The notes: generated by a model from the letters alone, not told the origin. Counted from the stretch's first letter, positions 53,801 through 55,964 are shown. The stretch is DNA of 64,000 bases from Lamellibrachia columna (GCA_963662155.1 OY759269.1:19502864-19566863); one strand, 5' to 3'. Made by a program: numbers and translations.

Positions 53801-55301
53801 CATCATGAAATCAACACAAACATTATACTGTTGATTGCCAACAGTAAACACAAATGATACATTTATTGGTAAAAGAACAGCAGGTTGTGGAATATACAAT
53901 GCATCTCTTTAATACATAAATTTAATTAATTATAAATTTTTGCATAGCAATAAATGGGTTTGCCCAGCTGTGTCTGGGACAGTTGTGACCAGATATTCCT
54001 ACGACTCAATCTTGACCGCGTTAATGTGACCAATGACCAGACAGTCCTACGACTCAATCTTGACCGCGTGAATGTGACCAATGAACAGACAGTCCTACTA
54101 CTTAGTCTAGACCACATGAATGTGACCAATGACCAGACAGTCCTACTACTTAGTCTTGACCACATGAATGTAACCAATGACCAGACAGTCCTATTACTAA
54201 ATCTTGACCACACAAATGTGACCAATGACCAGACAATCCTACTACTTAGTATTGACCACATGAATGTGACCAATGAACAGAAGACAGTCCTACTACTCAA
54301 TATTGACCGCATGAATGTGACCAATGACCAGACAGTCCTGGTACTCAATCTTGACCATATGAATGTGAATAATGACCAAAAAGACTTATGATCTACATTC
54401 TTCCGAGAACATAGGTCTGCAAAGATATGTGGACAATGAACAAATAATATGAAGTACTTACGTAGACATGTTTTATCAGATGTCTTCAAGGTAAAGCCAT
54501 CACTACAGACATCACAGGATCCAATTCCGTTTATGTCACACTTCTTACAGTTGGCACCACATGCTAACAAACGCACACATCATTCCATGAAATTAACAAA
54601 CTTAACTATATAAAAAAACGTGACATTAGACCAGAATTTCACACTTTTAGAACATGTACCCAGTAAACCACTTGTGTGATATTCTTGGTTATAGTTGCAA
54701 ATGGTTAGTTTTTGGGCACTATGTTTGGTGCAAAGGCCCAAAACAATGCCTTTGGTTTCACTTTAAAATATTGAAAAGTTAAAAGAAAGTTATTACAATT
54801 TTAAGTCAATAGCACACCTGTTAATACCAAAGTTTAATACACAAAAGTCAAAATGATATTGCCAAAATTTAAACAATTAATTTTTAAATGTCATGTCACA
54901 CTCTTCCTTACAGTTAGCAGAAGACTTCAATGTGTGAGAAAAGCAAAATATCACAAAACTTGTGAACAGAAAATTATTATCCACAGTCAAACCTGACTTA
55001 AGCGATGGACGGTTGAAACGTGGCCTCTTAGCACAAATGTTTATCGCTTAATGCATGTTATTTAACAAGTGAAAGGAGCAGTTGACTGTGGCCGTTAATA
55101 ACAGTTTCTAATGCAGGTGGTCGCTTGAGCAGGTTTGACTGTATTTTGTCAAATGTAAATCTAATGCACTGGTTGCTTAGTTAAGAGACGTACGTGCACA
55201 AATTTTGGTCAGTGGGTGTACTGCCTCGGATATTCTACAGTGTCCCACATCACACTTGCCAGCACCACTGGCATGGCACCCGAAACAAGATTCGGCACAA
55301 T
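11901..55301 (-). CDS. Large multi-exon gene for a cysteine-rich furin-like repeat protein (partial, about 20 exons)
   Basis: Seen directly: 19 complete exons of 96-207 bp plus one eroded exon, all minus strand, each with AG acceptor, GT donor and phase-1 boundaries on both sides. Almost every exon is one C-x3-C-x2-C-x(5-11)-C-x(2 or 4)-C-x(10-14)-C unit. This spacing matches furin-like/GFR cysteine-rich repeats of extracellular proteins such as PCSK5-type convertases and FRAS1-like matrix proteins, which suggests a secreted or membrane ectodomain. The first and last exons, signal peptide and any transmembrane segment are not visible. Introns hold nearly all mobile elements. Gene identity cannot be named; repeat class and strand are secure. 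Confidence 0.8.
12310..12540 (+). mobile_element. 3' tip of a LINE with a (GAGT)n tail
   Basis: Plus-strand frames read TLSWTADSIRCGNVEKN and then KQAADRQPWRSFV, the typical extreme C-terminus of an RTE/jockey-like ORF2 ending in DRxxWR. It is followed at about 12496-12538 by a pure GAGT repeat, as expected for a LINE whose tail is a short tandem repeat rather than poly(A). It is strongly 5' truncated. Confidence 0.6.
12541..13104. other. Intergenic/intron flank, nothing recognised
   Basis: No repeat pair, exon or domain was found between the LINE tip and the hAT-like element. Confidence 0.35.
13113..14202. mobile_element. hAT-type non-autonomous element with 8-bp target duplication
   Basis: The left terminus CAGGCTTGTTAACAAATG matches the reverse complement of the right terminus (CATGCTTTTTAACAAATG). 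The 8-mer GTTGTTGG flanks both sides (13105-13112 and 14203-14210), as expected for hAT. Subterminal regions (about 13130-13290 and 14040-14190) are full of AAATGCATTTGAATG-like motifs in both orientations. No transposase is present. Confidence 0.85.
14211..14885. other. Sequence between hAT element and palindrome cluster
   Basis: No exon or recognisable element was seen. Confidence 0.3.
14890..15620. repeat. Palindrome cluster built on GGCATGCCTTTAATTAATTA units
   Basis: About 730 bp of repeated, mutually inverted short motifs: GGCATGCCTTTAAT, AATTAATTAAGTACGCGTA and their complements. One clear hairpin is at about 14975-15085, where a roughly 43-base arm containing AATTGTAACCAAT pairs with its complement around a loop of about 25 bases. 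The TTCTGATTGGTTACAATT theme recurs near 15310. It behaves like a foldback satellite or the end of a foldback transposon. Confidence 0.75.
15621..16301. other. Intron sequence, nothing recognised
   Basis: Several short open frames but no cysteine-rich exon, repeat pair or transposon domain. Confidence 0.4.
16302..16409 (-). CDS. Exon e19 of the furin-like repeat gene
   Basis: A 108-bp (36-codon) exon, phase 1 to phase 1; acceptor TTTTCTGTTGCAG, donor GTGAAT. Cysteine pattern C-x3-C-x2-C-x7-C-x4-C-x12-C, beginning ACAPNCLKC. The four-residue gap between the fourth and fifth Cys marks the second repeat subtype of this gene. The frame is open and undamaged. Confidence 0.85.
16944..17051 (-). 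CDS. Exon e18 of the furin-like repeat gene
   Basis: A 108-bp exon, phase 1 both sides; acceptor CTCTCTTGTAG, perfect donor GTGAGT. Pattern C-x3-C-x2-C-x7-C-x4-C-x12-C, beginning GCDPNCNSC, with an aromatic Gly-Tyr turn after the fifth Cys typical of furin-like repeats. It is closest in spacing to e19, e3 and e1. Confidence 0.85.
17052..19415. other. Intron without recognised element
   Basis: A 97-codon plus-strand frame at 17225-17518 is lysine/glutamine-rich and matches nothing I know. No further cysteine-repeat exon was found on inspection of AG/GT boundaries. Confidence 0.4.
19420..19473. repeat. (TA)n microsatellite
   Basis: Uninterrupted alternating TA, about 90 bp downstream (in gene sense) of exon e17. 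Confidence 0.9.
19564..19662 (-). CDS. Exon e17 of the furin-like repeat gene
   Basis: A 99-bp exon, phase 1 both sides; acceptor CAACTGCAG, perfect donor GTGAGT. Canonical furin-like spacing C-x3-C-x2-C-x7-C-x2-C-x11-C, starting ACSSHCVSC, with a GYRI turn after the fifth Cys. One of the shortest exons of the gene. Confidence 0.85.
19663..20404. other. Intron stretch, nothing recognised
   Basis: No exon, domain or repeat pair seen between e17 and the Penelope-like fragment. Confidence 0.35.
20405..20960 (-). mobile_element. Penelope-like element fragment with GIY-YIG endonuclease
   Basis: The minus strand reads, in one frame broken by a single stop near 20738, the RT/endonuclease junction (RHVVIQYIEGISARADQVL, then LVHQKDKVKLEEQ) and a GIY-YIG-type block, CKSCSAAYIGDTERLFNTR. 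It ends with the WICKTKAAINRDEASYKLP block seen at the C-terminus of these endonucleases. The first 300 or more codons of the RT are missing. It is inserted in an intron of the furin-repeat gene, in the same orientation. Confidence 0.75.
20990..21550. other. AT-rich intron stretch
   Basis: Nothing recognised before the 21-bp minisatellite. Confidence 0.35.
21551..22190. repeat. About 21-bp minisatellite, roughly 30 degenerate copies
   Basis: The unit approximates TTTGTATTGTAACTGTTGTAC with many substitutions and indels. It yields a spurious 79-codon plus-strand frame. It lies about 100 bp downstream of the exon e16 donor. Confidence 0.9.
22291..22401 (-). CDS. Exon e16 of the furin-like repeat gene
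   Basis: A 111-bp exon, phase 1 both sides; acceptor GTTGTTTTCAG, perfect donor GTGAGT. Canonical C-x3-C-x2-C-x10-C-x2-C-x12-C starting ECPAKCVRC. A run of Arg residues (FRRRR) sits in the loop between the third and fourth Cys and could be a basic cleavage or binding patch. Confidence 0.85.
22689..22799 (-). CDS. Exon e15 of the furin-like repeat gene
   Basis: A 111-bp exon, phase 1 both sides; acceptor TTGTGTTGATAG, perfect donor GTGAGT. C-x3-C-x2-C-x8-C-x2-C-x14-C, starting ACPDNCEQC. It has the longest last loop of the set. Only 287 bp separate it from e16. Confidence 0.85.
22870..23170. repeat. Degenerate AT-rich tandem tract (TAGAATTCTATA theme)
   Basis: Short palindromic AGAATTCT/TATAGAAT words recur about every 20-30 bases. 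No coding potential. Confidence 0.6.
23494..23598 (-). CDS. Exon e14 of the furin-like repeat gene
   Basis: A 105-bp exon, phase 1 both sides; acceptor GTTCTTTCAG, donor GTGATA (weaker than the others). C-x3-C-x2-C-x10-C-x2-C-x10-C, starting ACPKNCVDC. A TTCACA-rich degenerate repeat (about 23610-23890) lies just upstream of the acceptor. Confidence 0.85.
23610..23890. repeat. Degenerate TTCACA-rich repeat upstream of e14
   Basis: Loose copies of a GTTCACA/CACACTTTGT motif, about 20-27 bases apart, not in strict register. Confidence 0.5.
24573..24686 (-). CDS. Exon e13 of the furin-like repeat gene
   Basis: A 114-bp exon, phase 1 both sides; acceptor TATTGTTGTAG, perfect donor GTAAGT. C-x3-C-x2-C-x10-C-x4-C-x11-C, starting ACPDNCDEC. 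Second-subtype spacing (x4). Confidence 0.85.
24687..26440. other. Intron with a possible decayed SGNH-like ORF
   Basis: Apart from the short frame at about 25430-25660 and a fragment of a mariner-like MITE end near 26290-26360, nothing is recognised. Confidence 0.35.
25432..25660 (+). pseudogene. Possible SGNH-like ORF start, frameshifted
   Basis: A plus-strand frame opens MMAEDKPLSWVLGDSHMRW, where GDSH resembles the first block of SGNH-type hydrolase-like domains seen in transposon-associated genes. The likely continuation (GVDCRTAFHGYHGG) is in another frame from about 25525. No downstream exon was found. Confidence 0.25.
26445..26745 (-). mobile_element. tRNA-derived-like SINE, copy a
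   Basis: It shares a roughly 110-bp block with the copy at 29541-29852 (common words GAAAGACA, AGGCA, GCCCAAGT, GGCAGGTG). The minus strand begins with a tRNA-like head with a degraded B-box region. It lies immediately 5' of the exon e12 donor in plus coordinates. Confidence 0.45.
26753..26869 (-). CDS. Exon e12 of the furin-like repeat gene
   Basis: A 117-bp exon, phase 1 both sides; acceptor TCATCTTGTAG, donor GTACGT. C-x3-C-x2-C-x11-C-x4-C-x11-C, starting ACLDGCLEC; His-rich between the fourth Cys and the end of the fifth-Cys loop. Confidence 0.85.
27810..27916. repeat. (GCGT)/(GCAT)n microsatellite
   Basis: Tandem GCGT and GCAT tetramers. It generates spurious His/Thr/Ala-rich minus-strand frames. 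Confidence 0.9.
28065..28412. repeat. Direct repeat of about 75 bp, 275 bp apart
   Basis: Bases about 28065-28140 recur, diverged, at about 28338-28412 (shared words AGTGCTCGAAGAG / AGCACTCAAAGAG, CGTGCAT, CAAGCTACA, CATTCACAATCTCTT). Confidence 0.7.
29064..29313. mobile_element. Mariner-like MITE, copy 1
   Basis: Terminal repeats CAGTCAAACCTC and the inverse GAGGTTTGACAG, each flanked by TA. A relative of the copies at 51157-51380 and 54984-55141. No coding capacity. Confidence 0.75.
29380..29475 (-). CDS. Exon e11 of the furin-like repeat gene
   Basis: A 96-bp exon, the shortest, phase 1 both sides; acceptor TTTCTGTGGAACAG, donor GTAAGC. C-x3-C-x2-C-x5-C-x2-C-x12-C, starting GCFKNCLKC. 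It has only five residues between the third and fourth Cys. The MITE at 29064-29313 ends 66 bp from its donor. Confidence 0.8.
29541..29852 (-). mobile_element. tRNA-derived-like SINE, copy b
   Basis: On the minus strand the head carries GGTTTGAGTCC at 29795-29805, close to the tRNA B-box consensus, followed by a body shared with the copy at 26445-26745. It sits just upstream of exon e11 in gene sense. Confidence 0.5.
30286..30307. repeat. Near-perfect 22-bp palindrome, CAGTCATT / AATGACTG arms
   Basis: CAGTCATTTCGCG followed by TAATGACTG, a near-perfect palindrome centred on CGCG. Related sequence recurs three times at 32700-32815. Confidence 0.7.
30310..31150. other. Intron stretch without recognised exon
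   Basis: AT-rich. A short frame at 30465-30668 has no domain. Confidence 0.35.
31160..31570 (-). pseudogene. C-terminal remnant of a Ginger/KRBA2-type integrase-like transposase
   Basis: The minus strand reads VDRGRGDPRNILEVITEHG followed by a YTTAVKTGIL block, matching the tail domain that follows the integrase core in Ginger/KRBA2-type proteins. After a stop near 31310 a second stretch reads KCKCYKAKRMCNSRCHNN and ends LSCPNK-stop at 31160, the cysteine-rich C-terminus of the same protein class. The catalytic core is not visible, so only the 3' coding end survives. Confidence 0.6.
31720..32639. other. Intron stretch, nothing recognised
   Basis: Short frames on both strands lack domains or splice context. 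Confidence 0.35.
32660..32815. repeat. Cluster of inverted repeats related to the 30286 palindrome
   Basis: GTTATTACACAG at about 32661 pairs with CTGTGTAATAAC at about 32693. It is followed by several copies of CAGTCATT-type arms with CGCG or ACGT centres. A (TA)n tract follows directly. Confidence 0.6.
32820..32860. repeat. (TA)n microsatellite
   Basis: Alternating TA tract. Confidence 0.9.
33172..33276 (-). CDS. Exon e10 of the furin-like repeat gene
   Basis: A 105-bp exon, phase 1 both sides; acceptor TGTTTTCACAG, donor GTAATT. Canonical C-x3-C-x2-C-x10-C-x2-C-x10-C, starting GCPENCLRC. Only 123 bp of intron separate it from the eroded exon e9. Confidence 0.85.
33400..33480 (-). CDS. 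Exon e9 (partial): 3' end of a cysteine-repeat exon, eroded by a minisatellite and a LINE
   Basis: A perfect donor GTAAGT at 33399 follows in-frame YKSCVG, with the same phase-1 ending as other exons (compare KSCV at the end of e15). Upstream the frame stays open and cysteine-rich (FCEDCHNRNGC), but it consists of roughly 42-bp tandem copies. No acceptor is evident before LINE-3 interrupts the repeat at about 33540; further copies lie beyond it at about 36185-36250. The original exon may be destroyed or unusable. Confidence 0.4.
   Translation of the reverse strand, partial: VITGMIVVISFVKIAIIGMAVIISLV
33400..33535. repeat. About 42-bp minisatellite derived from exon e9
   Basis: Diverged copies of TATTATGGCAATCTTCACAA and the rest of the unit, reading NDCSYKFCEDCHNR-like on the minus strand. 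It is continued at 36185-36250 after the LINE-3 insertion. Confidence 0.6.
34725..35733. mobile_element. AT-rich MITE inserted in LINE-3
   Basis: The ends match in inverse orientation over CAGGCCTG-A/G-GGTCAATTACATT. The palindromic CAGGCCTGA occurs on both sides, so it is either part of the terminal repeat or a 9-bp target duplication. Removing the insert joins two parts of the LINE-3 reading. A second, smaller MITE is nested at 35367-35711. Confidence 0.7.
35367..35711. mobile_element. hAT-type MITE nested inside the outer MITE
   Basis: A 345-bp element with CAGGGTTG at the left, CAACCCTG at the right, and a perfect 8-bp target duplication AATGTAAT (35359-35366 and 35712-35719). The interior is runs of A/T and GATTTAAATC motifs. 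Confidence 0.85.
36260..36890 (-). mobile_element. RTE-like LINE-4, C-terminal piece
   Basis: Minus-strand frames carry the post-RT block of an RTE-type ORF2: KARHAFSILKTVW near 36750, NTNMKSVLLYSSETWR near 36645, and in the open frame 36446-36634 FINKCLRYILK and KKWIWIGHTFRK. This is the 3' part of the same LINE whose other pieces lie at 37330-38666, 42194-42600 and 43612-44420. Confidence 0.7.
36900..37320 (+). mobile_element. CR1/jockey-like LINE 3' fragment inserted in LINE-4
   Basis: The plus strand, in broken frames, reads RRLAYIALIRSTLEYG and then HQAARFIT-type and LEE-rich blocks of the RT C-terminal region. Its orientation is opposite to the surrounding LINE-4. Strongly truncated. 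Confidence 0.6.
37330..38666 (-). mobile_element. RTE-like LINE-4, reverse transcriptase piece
   Basis: Minus-strand motifs in order: the NDLATQAEMAAHRRNMKELY linker at about 38650-38590, LVKLPKKGDFGMCKNWRGI at about 38225-38160, and SIDFEKAYDSVDD at about 37995-37950 (first catalytic Asp). HYGIPAKFV follows, then ILSPLIFIMVID, then DLDFSDDICLLSHTHKHM at about 37640-37585 (FSDD catalytic box). A 22-bp TCTCTCACTGT minisatellite lies at about 37680-37760. Several stops and shifts; inactive. Confidence 0.75.
37660..37765. repeat. About 22-bp minisatellite (TCTCTCACTGTTTAACAG)
   Basis: About five diverged copies within LINE-4. Confidence 0.8.
38667..38670. repeat. Gypsy-2 target duplication TGTT, left copy
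   Basis: TGTT here and at 42190-42193. Removing the element and one copy restores the LINE-4 minus-strand reading RKYKFNKQNYIND across the site. Confidence 0.8.
38671..38817 (+). repeat. Gypsy-2 5' LTR (147 bp)
   Basis: Begins GTGACATATT and ends AATCACA. It aligns without gaps to 42043-42189, with about 15 differences (near 10 percent). Boundaries are uncertain by one base because of adjoining T residues. Confidence 0.8.
38855..39442 (+). pseudogene. Gypsy-2 gag (one in-frame break)
   Basis: Two successive frames, 38855-39085 and 39092-39442, form a capsid-like gag: an IADYWHLWKQRFNLF start, then YRRAEQQPFVDYLSTIQNLA. A stop separates them at about 39083. Zinc knuckles continue in the next frame. 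Confidence 0.75.
40178..40675 (+). pseudogene. Gypsy-2 RNase H end and integrase linker
   Basis: The frame begins inside RNase H (FAAERFHQYIYG, then SDHKPLDTI with the last acidic region), followed by CVQGSTMYIADTMSRA, the standard RNase H terminal block, and a spacer before integrase. Confidence 0.75.
40648..41388 (+). pseudogene. Gypsy-2 integrase, largely intact frame
   Basis: A 246-codon open frame. It has an HHCC domain (HEGHLGIEKCRARAREIMH, then CATCETF) and a core with ADIFSF (first Asp), MICDNMPFL (second Asp) and SNGQSEKFVGIVKSY (Glu). The tail has YSPAQFLMSR. All three catalytic acidic positions are recognisable, but the frame stops early in the C-terminal domain. Confidence 0.8.
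42043..42189 (+). repeat. Gypsy-2 3' LTR (147 bp)
   Basis: Partner of 38671-38817, followed by TGTT. Confidence 0.8.
42194..42600 (-). mobile_element. RTE-like LINE-4, linker piece
   Basis: The minus strand reads KSREIKLELNCAVRNRFE and a lysine-rich region ending ARKYK, continuous with the piece beyond Gypsy-2. Confidence 0.65.
42650..43610 (-). mobile_element. LINE-5: CR1/jockey-like 3' end inserted in LINE-4
   Basis: Minus-strand RT from the catalytic box (SFIFADDSLLYRRIKD at about 43605-43560) through the thumb (NFNTSKCKVIRI) and the C-terminal region. The latter is in the open frames 43356-42979 (MGINISSDLSWSNHVED, TTLVRPTLEYALAVWDPY) and 43051-42746 (FFPRTVSEWNHLPTSI). The 5' part is missing. 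It interrupts the LINE-4 endonuclease/linker boundary. Confidence 0.8.
43612..44420 (-). mobile_element. RTE-like LINE-4, endonuclease piece
   Basis: The minus strand begins RIGTWNVRTMYQTGEADQVA at about 44330-44271, the classic start of the APE endonuclease in RTE-type LINEs. It then passes MGDTNAKVGLDNTGREEIMG in the frame 43911-43690 and ends near ADVASYRH at about 43620. Frameshifts are present between these blocks. Confidence 0.75.
44460..44846. other. Flank between LINE-4 and exon e8
   Basis: A 100-codon minus-strand frame (44447-44749) has no domain I recognise; it could be the LINE-4 5' leader. Confidence 0.35.
44847..44963 (-). CDS. Exon e8 of the furin-like repeat gene
   Basis: A 117-bp exon, phase 1 both sides; acceptor GTTGCTTTTCAG, donor GTAAGT, with a second GTAAGT seven bases further that would change phase. 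C-x3-C-x2-C-x10-C-x4-C-x12-C, starting ACPEGCNRC. Its acceptor and first codons are the seed of the tandem array that extends from here to about 47.6 kb. Confidence 0.85.
44959..45216 (-). repeat. 43-bp tandem copies of the e8 acceptor region
   Basis: GCATGC starts occur at 44959, 45002, 45045, 45088, 45131 and 45174, an exact 43-bp period. Each copy contains, on the minus strand, a pyrimidine tract, AG and CATGCCC as at the true e8 boundary. As 43 is not a multiple of 3, frames change between copies. Confidence 0.9.
45329..47599 (-). CDS. 756-codon repetitive open frame through the splice-site array (probably not a host protein)
   Basis: This frame matches the phase used by exon e8 and reads 15-residue units of the ACPQDWDHCTSSCLS type. 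If a distal acceptor in the array were used, the transcript would read through many units and stop at 45329, truncating the protein before e8. Equally, it may be only the consequence of a 45-bp period. Translation is unproven. Confidence 0.2.
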   Translation of the reverse strand: MGCLSACFQDCCSLCCLSACPRDWDHVTSSCLSACPQDWDHCTSSCLSACPQDWDRCTSSCLSACPQDWGHCTSSCLSACPRDWDHCTSSCLSACPRDWDHCTSSCLSACPQDWEHCTSSCLSACPQDWDHCTSSCLSACPQDWDHCTSSCLSACPQDWDHCTSSCLSACPQDWDRCTSSCLSACPQDWDHCTSSCLSACPRDWDHITSSCLSACPQDWDHITSSCLSACPPDWDHCTSSCLSACPRDWDHITSSCLSACPQDWDHITSSCLSACPQDWDHCTSSCLSACPRDWDHITSSCLSACPPDWDHCTSSCLSACPQDWDHCTSSCLSACRQDWDRCTSSCLSACPQDWDRCTSSCLSACPQDWDRCTSSCLSACPQDWDRCTSSCLSACPQDWDHCTSSCLSACPRDWDHITSSCLLACPQDWDHCTSSCLSACPQDWDHCTSSCLSACPRDWDHITSSCLSACPQDWDHCTSSCLSACPRDWDHITSSCLSACPQDWDHCTSSCLSACPRDWDHITSSCLSACPQDWDRCTSSCLSACPQDWDRCTSSCLSACPQDWGHCTSSCLSACPQDWDHCTSSCLSACPQYWDHCTSSCLSACPQDWDHCTSSCLSACPQDWDHCTSSCLSACPRDWDHITSSCLSACPQDWDHCTSSCLSACPQDWDHCTSSCLSACPQDWDRCTSSCLSACPQDWDHCTSTCLSACPQDWDHCTSSCLSACPQDWDHCTSTCLSACPQGCSHYTLCYLWACP
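45381..47560 (-). repeat. 45-bp minisatellite, about 48 copies, each with a 3' splice-site-like motif
   Basis: On the minus strand each unit reads TTGTCTTTCAG / CATGTCCTCAAG and so on, i.e. a good acceptor plus codons ACPQDWDHC resembling the e8 start ACPEGCNRC. With period 45 all minus frames stay open for long distances (frames of 756, 467, 397 and 324 codons), and plus-strand frames of 112-172 codons also appear. Variant units (GTAATGTGG type) recur at multiples of 45 bp, showing higher-order duplication. Divergent flanking units extend to about 47800. Confidence 0.95.
47946..49297. mobile_element. hAT-type element with 8-bp target duplication
   Basis: Left terminus CAGACCAGGGGCCGAAGTAC; the right terminus reversed reads CATACCTGGGGACGAATACA. 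A perfect octamer GCTATATG flanks it (47938-47945 and 49298-49305). Subterminal regions are packed with GTACTCG/CGAGTAC motifs in both orientations (about 47955-48105 and 49225-49275), a plausible transposase-binding array. No transposase frame; non-autonomous. Confidence 0.9.
49519..49626 (-). CDS. Exon e7 of the furin-like repeat gene
   Basis: A 108-bp exon, phase 1 both sides; acceptor TTGTGTTTCTGCAG, perfect donor GTGAGT. C-x3-C-x2-C-x8-C-x4-C-x11-C, starting ACAPGCAFC. It lacks the Gly-aromatic turn usual after the fifth Cys. Confidence 0.85.
50128..50241 (-). CDS. Exon e6 of the furin-like repeat gene
   Basis: A 114-bp exon, phase 1 both sides; acceptor CTGTGGTGTCCACAG, perfect donor GTGAGT. 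C-x3-C-x2-C-x10-C-x4-C-x11-C, starting ACSSSCKVC, with GYVL after the fifth Cys. Confidence 0.85.
50495..50885 (-). mobile_element. Penelope-like C-terminal fragment in a foldback arrangement
   Basis: The centre (50561-50760, minus) reads VKLVDRES and EVIWIHKTNAATNRDEGNYE, the end of a GIY-YIG endonuclease similar to the 20.4-kb fragment. It is flanked by inverted copies of the same roughly 110-bp 3' segment (about 50495-50605 and 50765-50885; shared words ATCAGTAGAAGTTTTC, TTCCCAAGA, AATGACGTCCTGG), giving a hairpin structure. Confidence 0.7.
50921..51043 (-). CDS. Exon e5 of the furin-like repeat gene (divergent)
   Basis: A 123-bp exon, phase 1 both sides; acceptor CTGTGTTGTACAG, donor GTAAGC. 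It has only four Cys: the opening C-x3-C-x2-C is reduced to one Cys after MAFH, then C-x4-C (YYCPEDGC) and a final Cys in FDGKC. Frame and splice sites are intact, so it is probably a real, diverged unit rather than a relic. Confidence 0.75.
51157..51380. mobile_element. Mariner-like MITE, copy 2
   Basis: Diverged relative of 29064-29313 (shared internal TGTCCTATACTTTACT and CCCAGGGTGA words); ends CAGTAGAACTTC and GGTTCAACTG. It lies just upstream of exon e5. Confidence 0.7.
51381..51868. other. Intron stretch, nothing recognised
   Basis: No exon or element identified. Confidence 0.35.
51877..52344. mobile_element. hAT-like MITE rich in GATTAC motifs
   Basis: Terminal CAGATATGGGGCGATTAC versus the inverse of the right end (CAGAGATGGAGTAATCA). 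The interior repeats GATTAC/GTAATC words. Flanking octamers are similar but not identical, so the boundary is tentative. Confidence 0.5.
52607..52705 (-). CDS. Exon e4 of the furin-like repeat gene
   Basis: A 99-bp exon, phase 1 both sides; acceptor TTCTTGTTGTCAG, perfect donor GTAAGT. Canonical C-x3-C-x2-C-x7-C-x2-C-x12-C, starting ACLENCLEC, with GYLFY after the fifth Cys. The boundary codon becomes Arg or similar rather than Gly. Confidence 0.85.
52770..52862. repeat. About 24-bp minisatellite (GGTCCCAATAGGTACTGCA)
   Basis: About four copies, upstream of exon e4. Confidence 0.8.
53403..53510 (-). CDS. Exon e3 of the furin-like repeat gene
   Basis: A 108-bp exon, phase 1 both sides; acceptor ATGTTTAG (a short pyrimidine tract), perfect donor GTAAGT. 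C-x3-C-x2-C-x7-C-x4-C-x12-C, starting GCSAWCRKC, with GYTF after the fifth Cys. Confidence 0.85.
53990..54385. repeat. 48-bp minisatellite, about 8 copies, next to exon e2
   Basis: The unit on the plus strand is GACCAGACAGTCCTACTACT plus 28 bases. As 48 is a multiple of 3, a 145-codon plus frame (NDQTVLLLSLDHMNVT-like units) and a minus frame continuous with exon e2 are both open. The minus frame starts past the e2 donor, so it would be translated only on intron retention. Confidence 0.9.
54462..54563 (-). CDS. Exon e2 of the furin-like repeat gene
   Basis: A 102-bp exon, phase 1 both sides; acceptor GTGCGTTTGTTAG, perfect donor GTAAGT. Canonical C-x3-C-x2-C-x7-C-x2-C-x12-C, starting ACGANCKKC, with GFTLKTSDKTC; its ending resembles that of e16 (KSSDKTC). 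Confidence 0.85.
54685..54770. repeat. Solo end of the 9.8-kb inverted-repeat element family
   Basis: It resembles 11690-11770 in the same orientation (shared AAATGGTTAGTTTTT, ATGCCTTT, GTTTC and CTTTAA words). Only one end is seen. Confidence 0.6.
54984..55141. mobile_element. Mariner-like MITE, copy 3
   Basis: CAGTCAAACCTG at the left and CA-GGTTTGACTG at the right, with TA after the right end. 158 bp. Similar GGTGGTCG words occur in the fragment near 26290-26360. Confidence 0.7.
55194..55301 (-). CDS. Exon e1: most 5' furin-like repeat exon in the window
   Basis: A 108-bp exon, phase 1 both sides; acceptor TTTGTCTGTAG, donor GTACGT. C-x3-C-x2-C-x7-C-x4-C-x12-C, starting CAESCFGC. The phase-1 acceptor shows that at least one upstream exon exists. 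Between e1 and the window end lie only transposons, so the 5' end of the gene is beyond 64 kb or not assembled here. Confidence 0.85.
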
Positions 55302-55439
55302 CTACAGACAAAACAGTTGAAATAAATGACAGGCAAATAATTTAAAAAATATATATTTTGACAATGATAATTATTACTACTCATTACTATTAAGTTTACA
55401 GCATGATGTTGAATTAATCACTTTGTTAATTAATAATTC

Positions 55440-55726
55440 TCTAGAAACATATTGCTGTTGAAGTGTCAACACAATGGAAGTCCATTTTAACAAGATTAAA
55501 CAATAGTTGCCATCCAAGCCAAAGGCCTAGACGGTAAGTGGACAAAGAACTAAGAAGCCATTGGTTTATCGAGTCCAACAATGTTCATCTCTGTGTAATA
55601 TCCAATCTACATTGATCCTTTACTAATTTTACCTTAAGTCCTCTAGTTCTACTATGTTTCTTGAGTGAGAAAAATATATTTTTATTTATATCCTTCTTAT
55701 GATATGGTCTCCACGCTTGTATACAG
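55440..55726 (-). mobile_element. CR1-like LINE-6, 3' part (other part at 63931-64000)
   Basis: The minus strand reads CIQAWRPYHKKDINK and KHSRTRGLKV, the C-terminal region of a CR1-like ORF2. The immediately preceding residues (IVRPHLEYC) are found at 63931-64000, so the LINE was split by the 8.2-kb element between. The left boundary is approximate. Confidence 0.75.
55721..55726. repeat. Target duplication ATACAG, left copy
   Basis: Repeated at 63925-63930. Removing the insert and one copy joins the LINE-6 reading frame exactly. Confidence 0.75.
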
Positions 55727-55964
55727 CAGTGTTTGAGCTAGGTCCAAGACGCGATTTTCTCGCGTTTATTTATCAAATGTCGCATATTTTTGGAAAGTCC
55801 GCGACATTGATGTCGCATGATTTTCTTAAATATCGCACATTTTGGTCAGTGGAGCGACACCTGCTATATTGTGAAATACAGGTTTTTACGGTTGTTCAAC
55901 GTCTAATATTACCGTAAAATCATTTACATTTGCCCCCAACCACTTAGGATTTACCTTTGACATC

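Noticed and set aside
53954..54391. 145-codon plus ORF of 16-residue units
   Set aside because: It is a period-48 minisatellite; no start context or homology.
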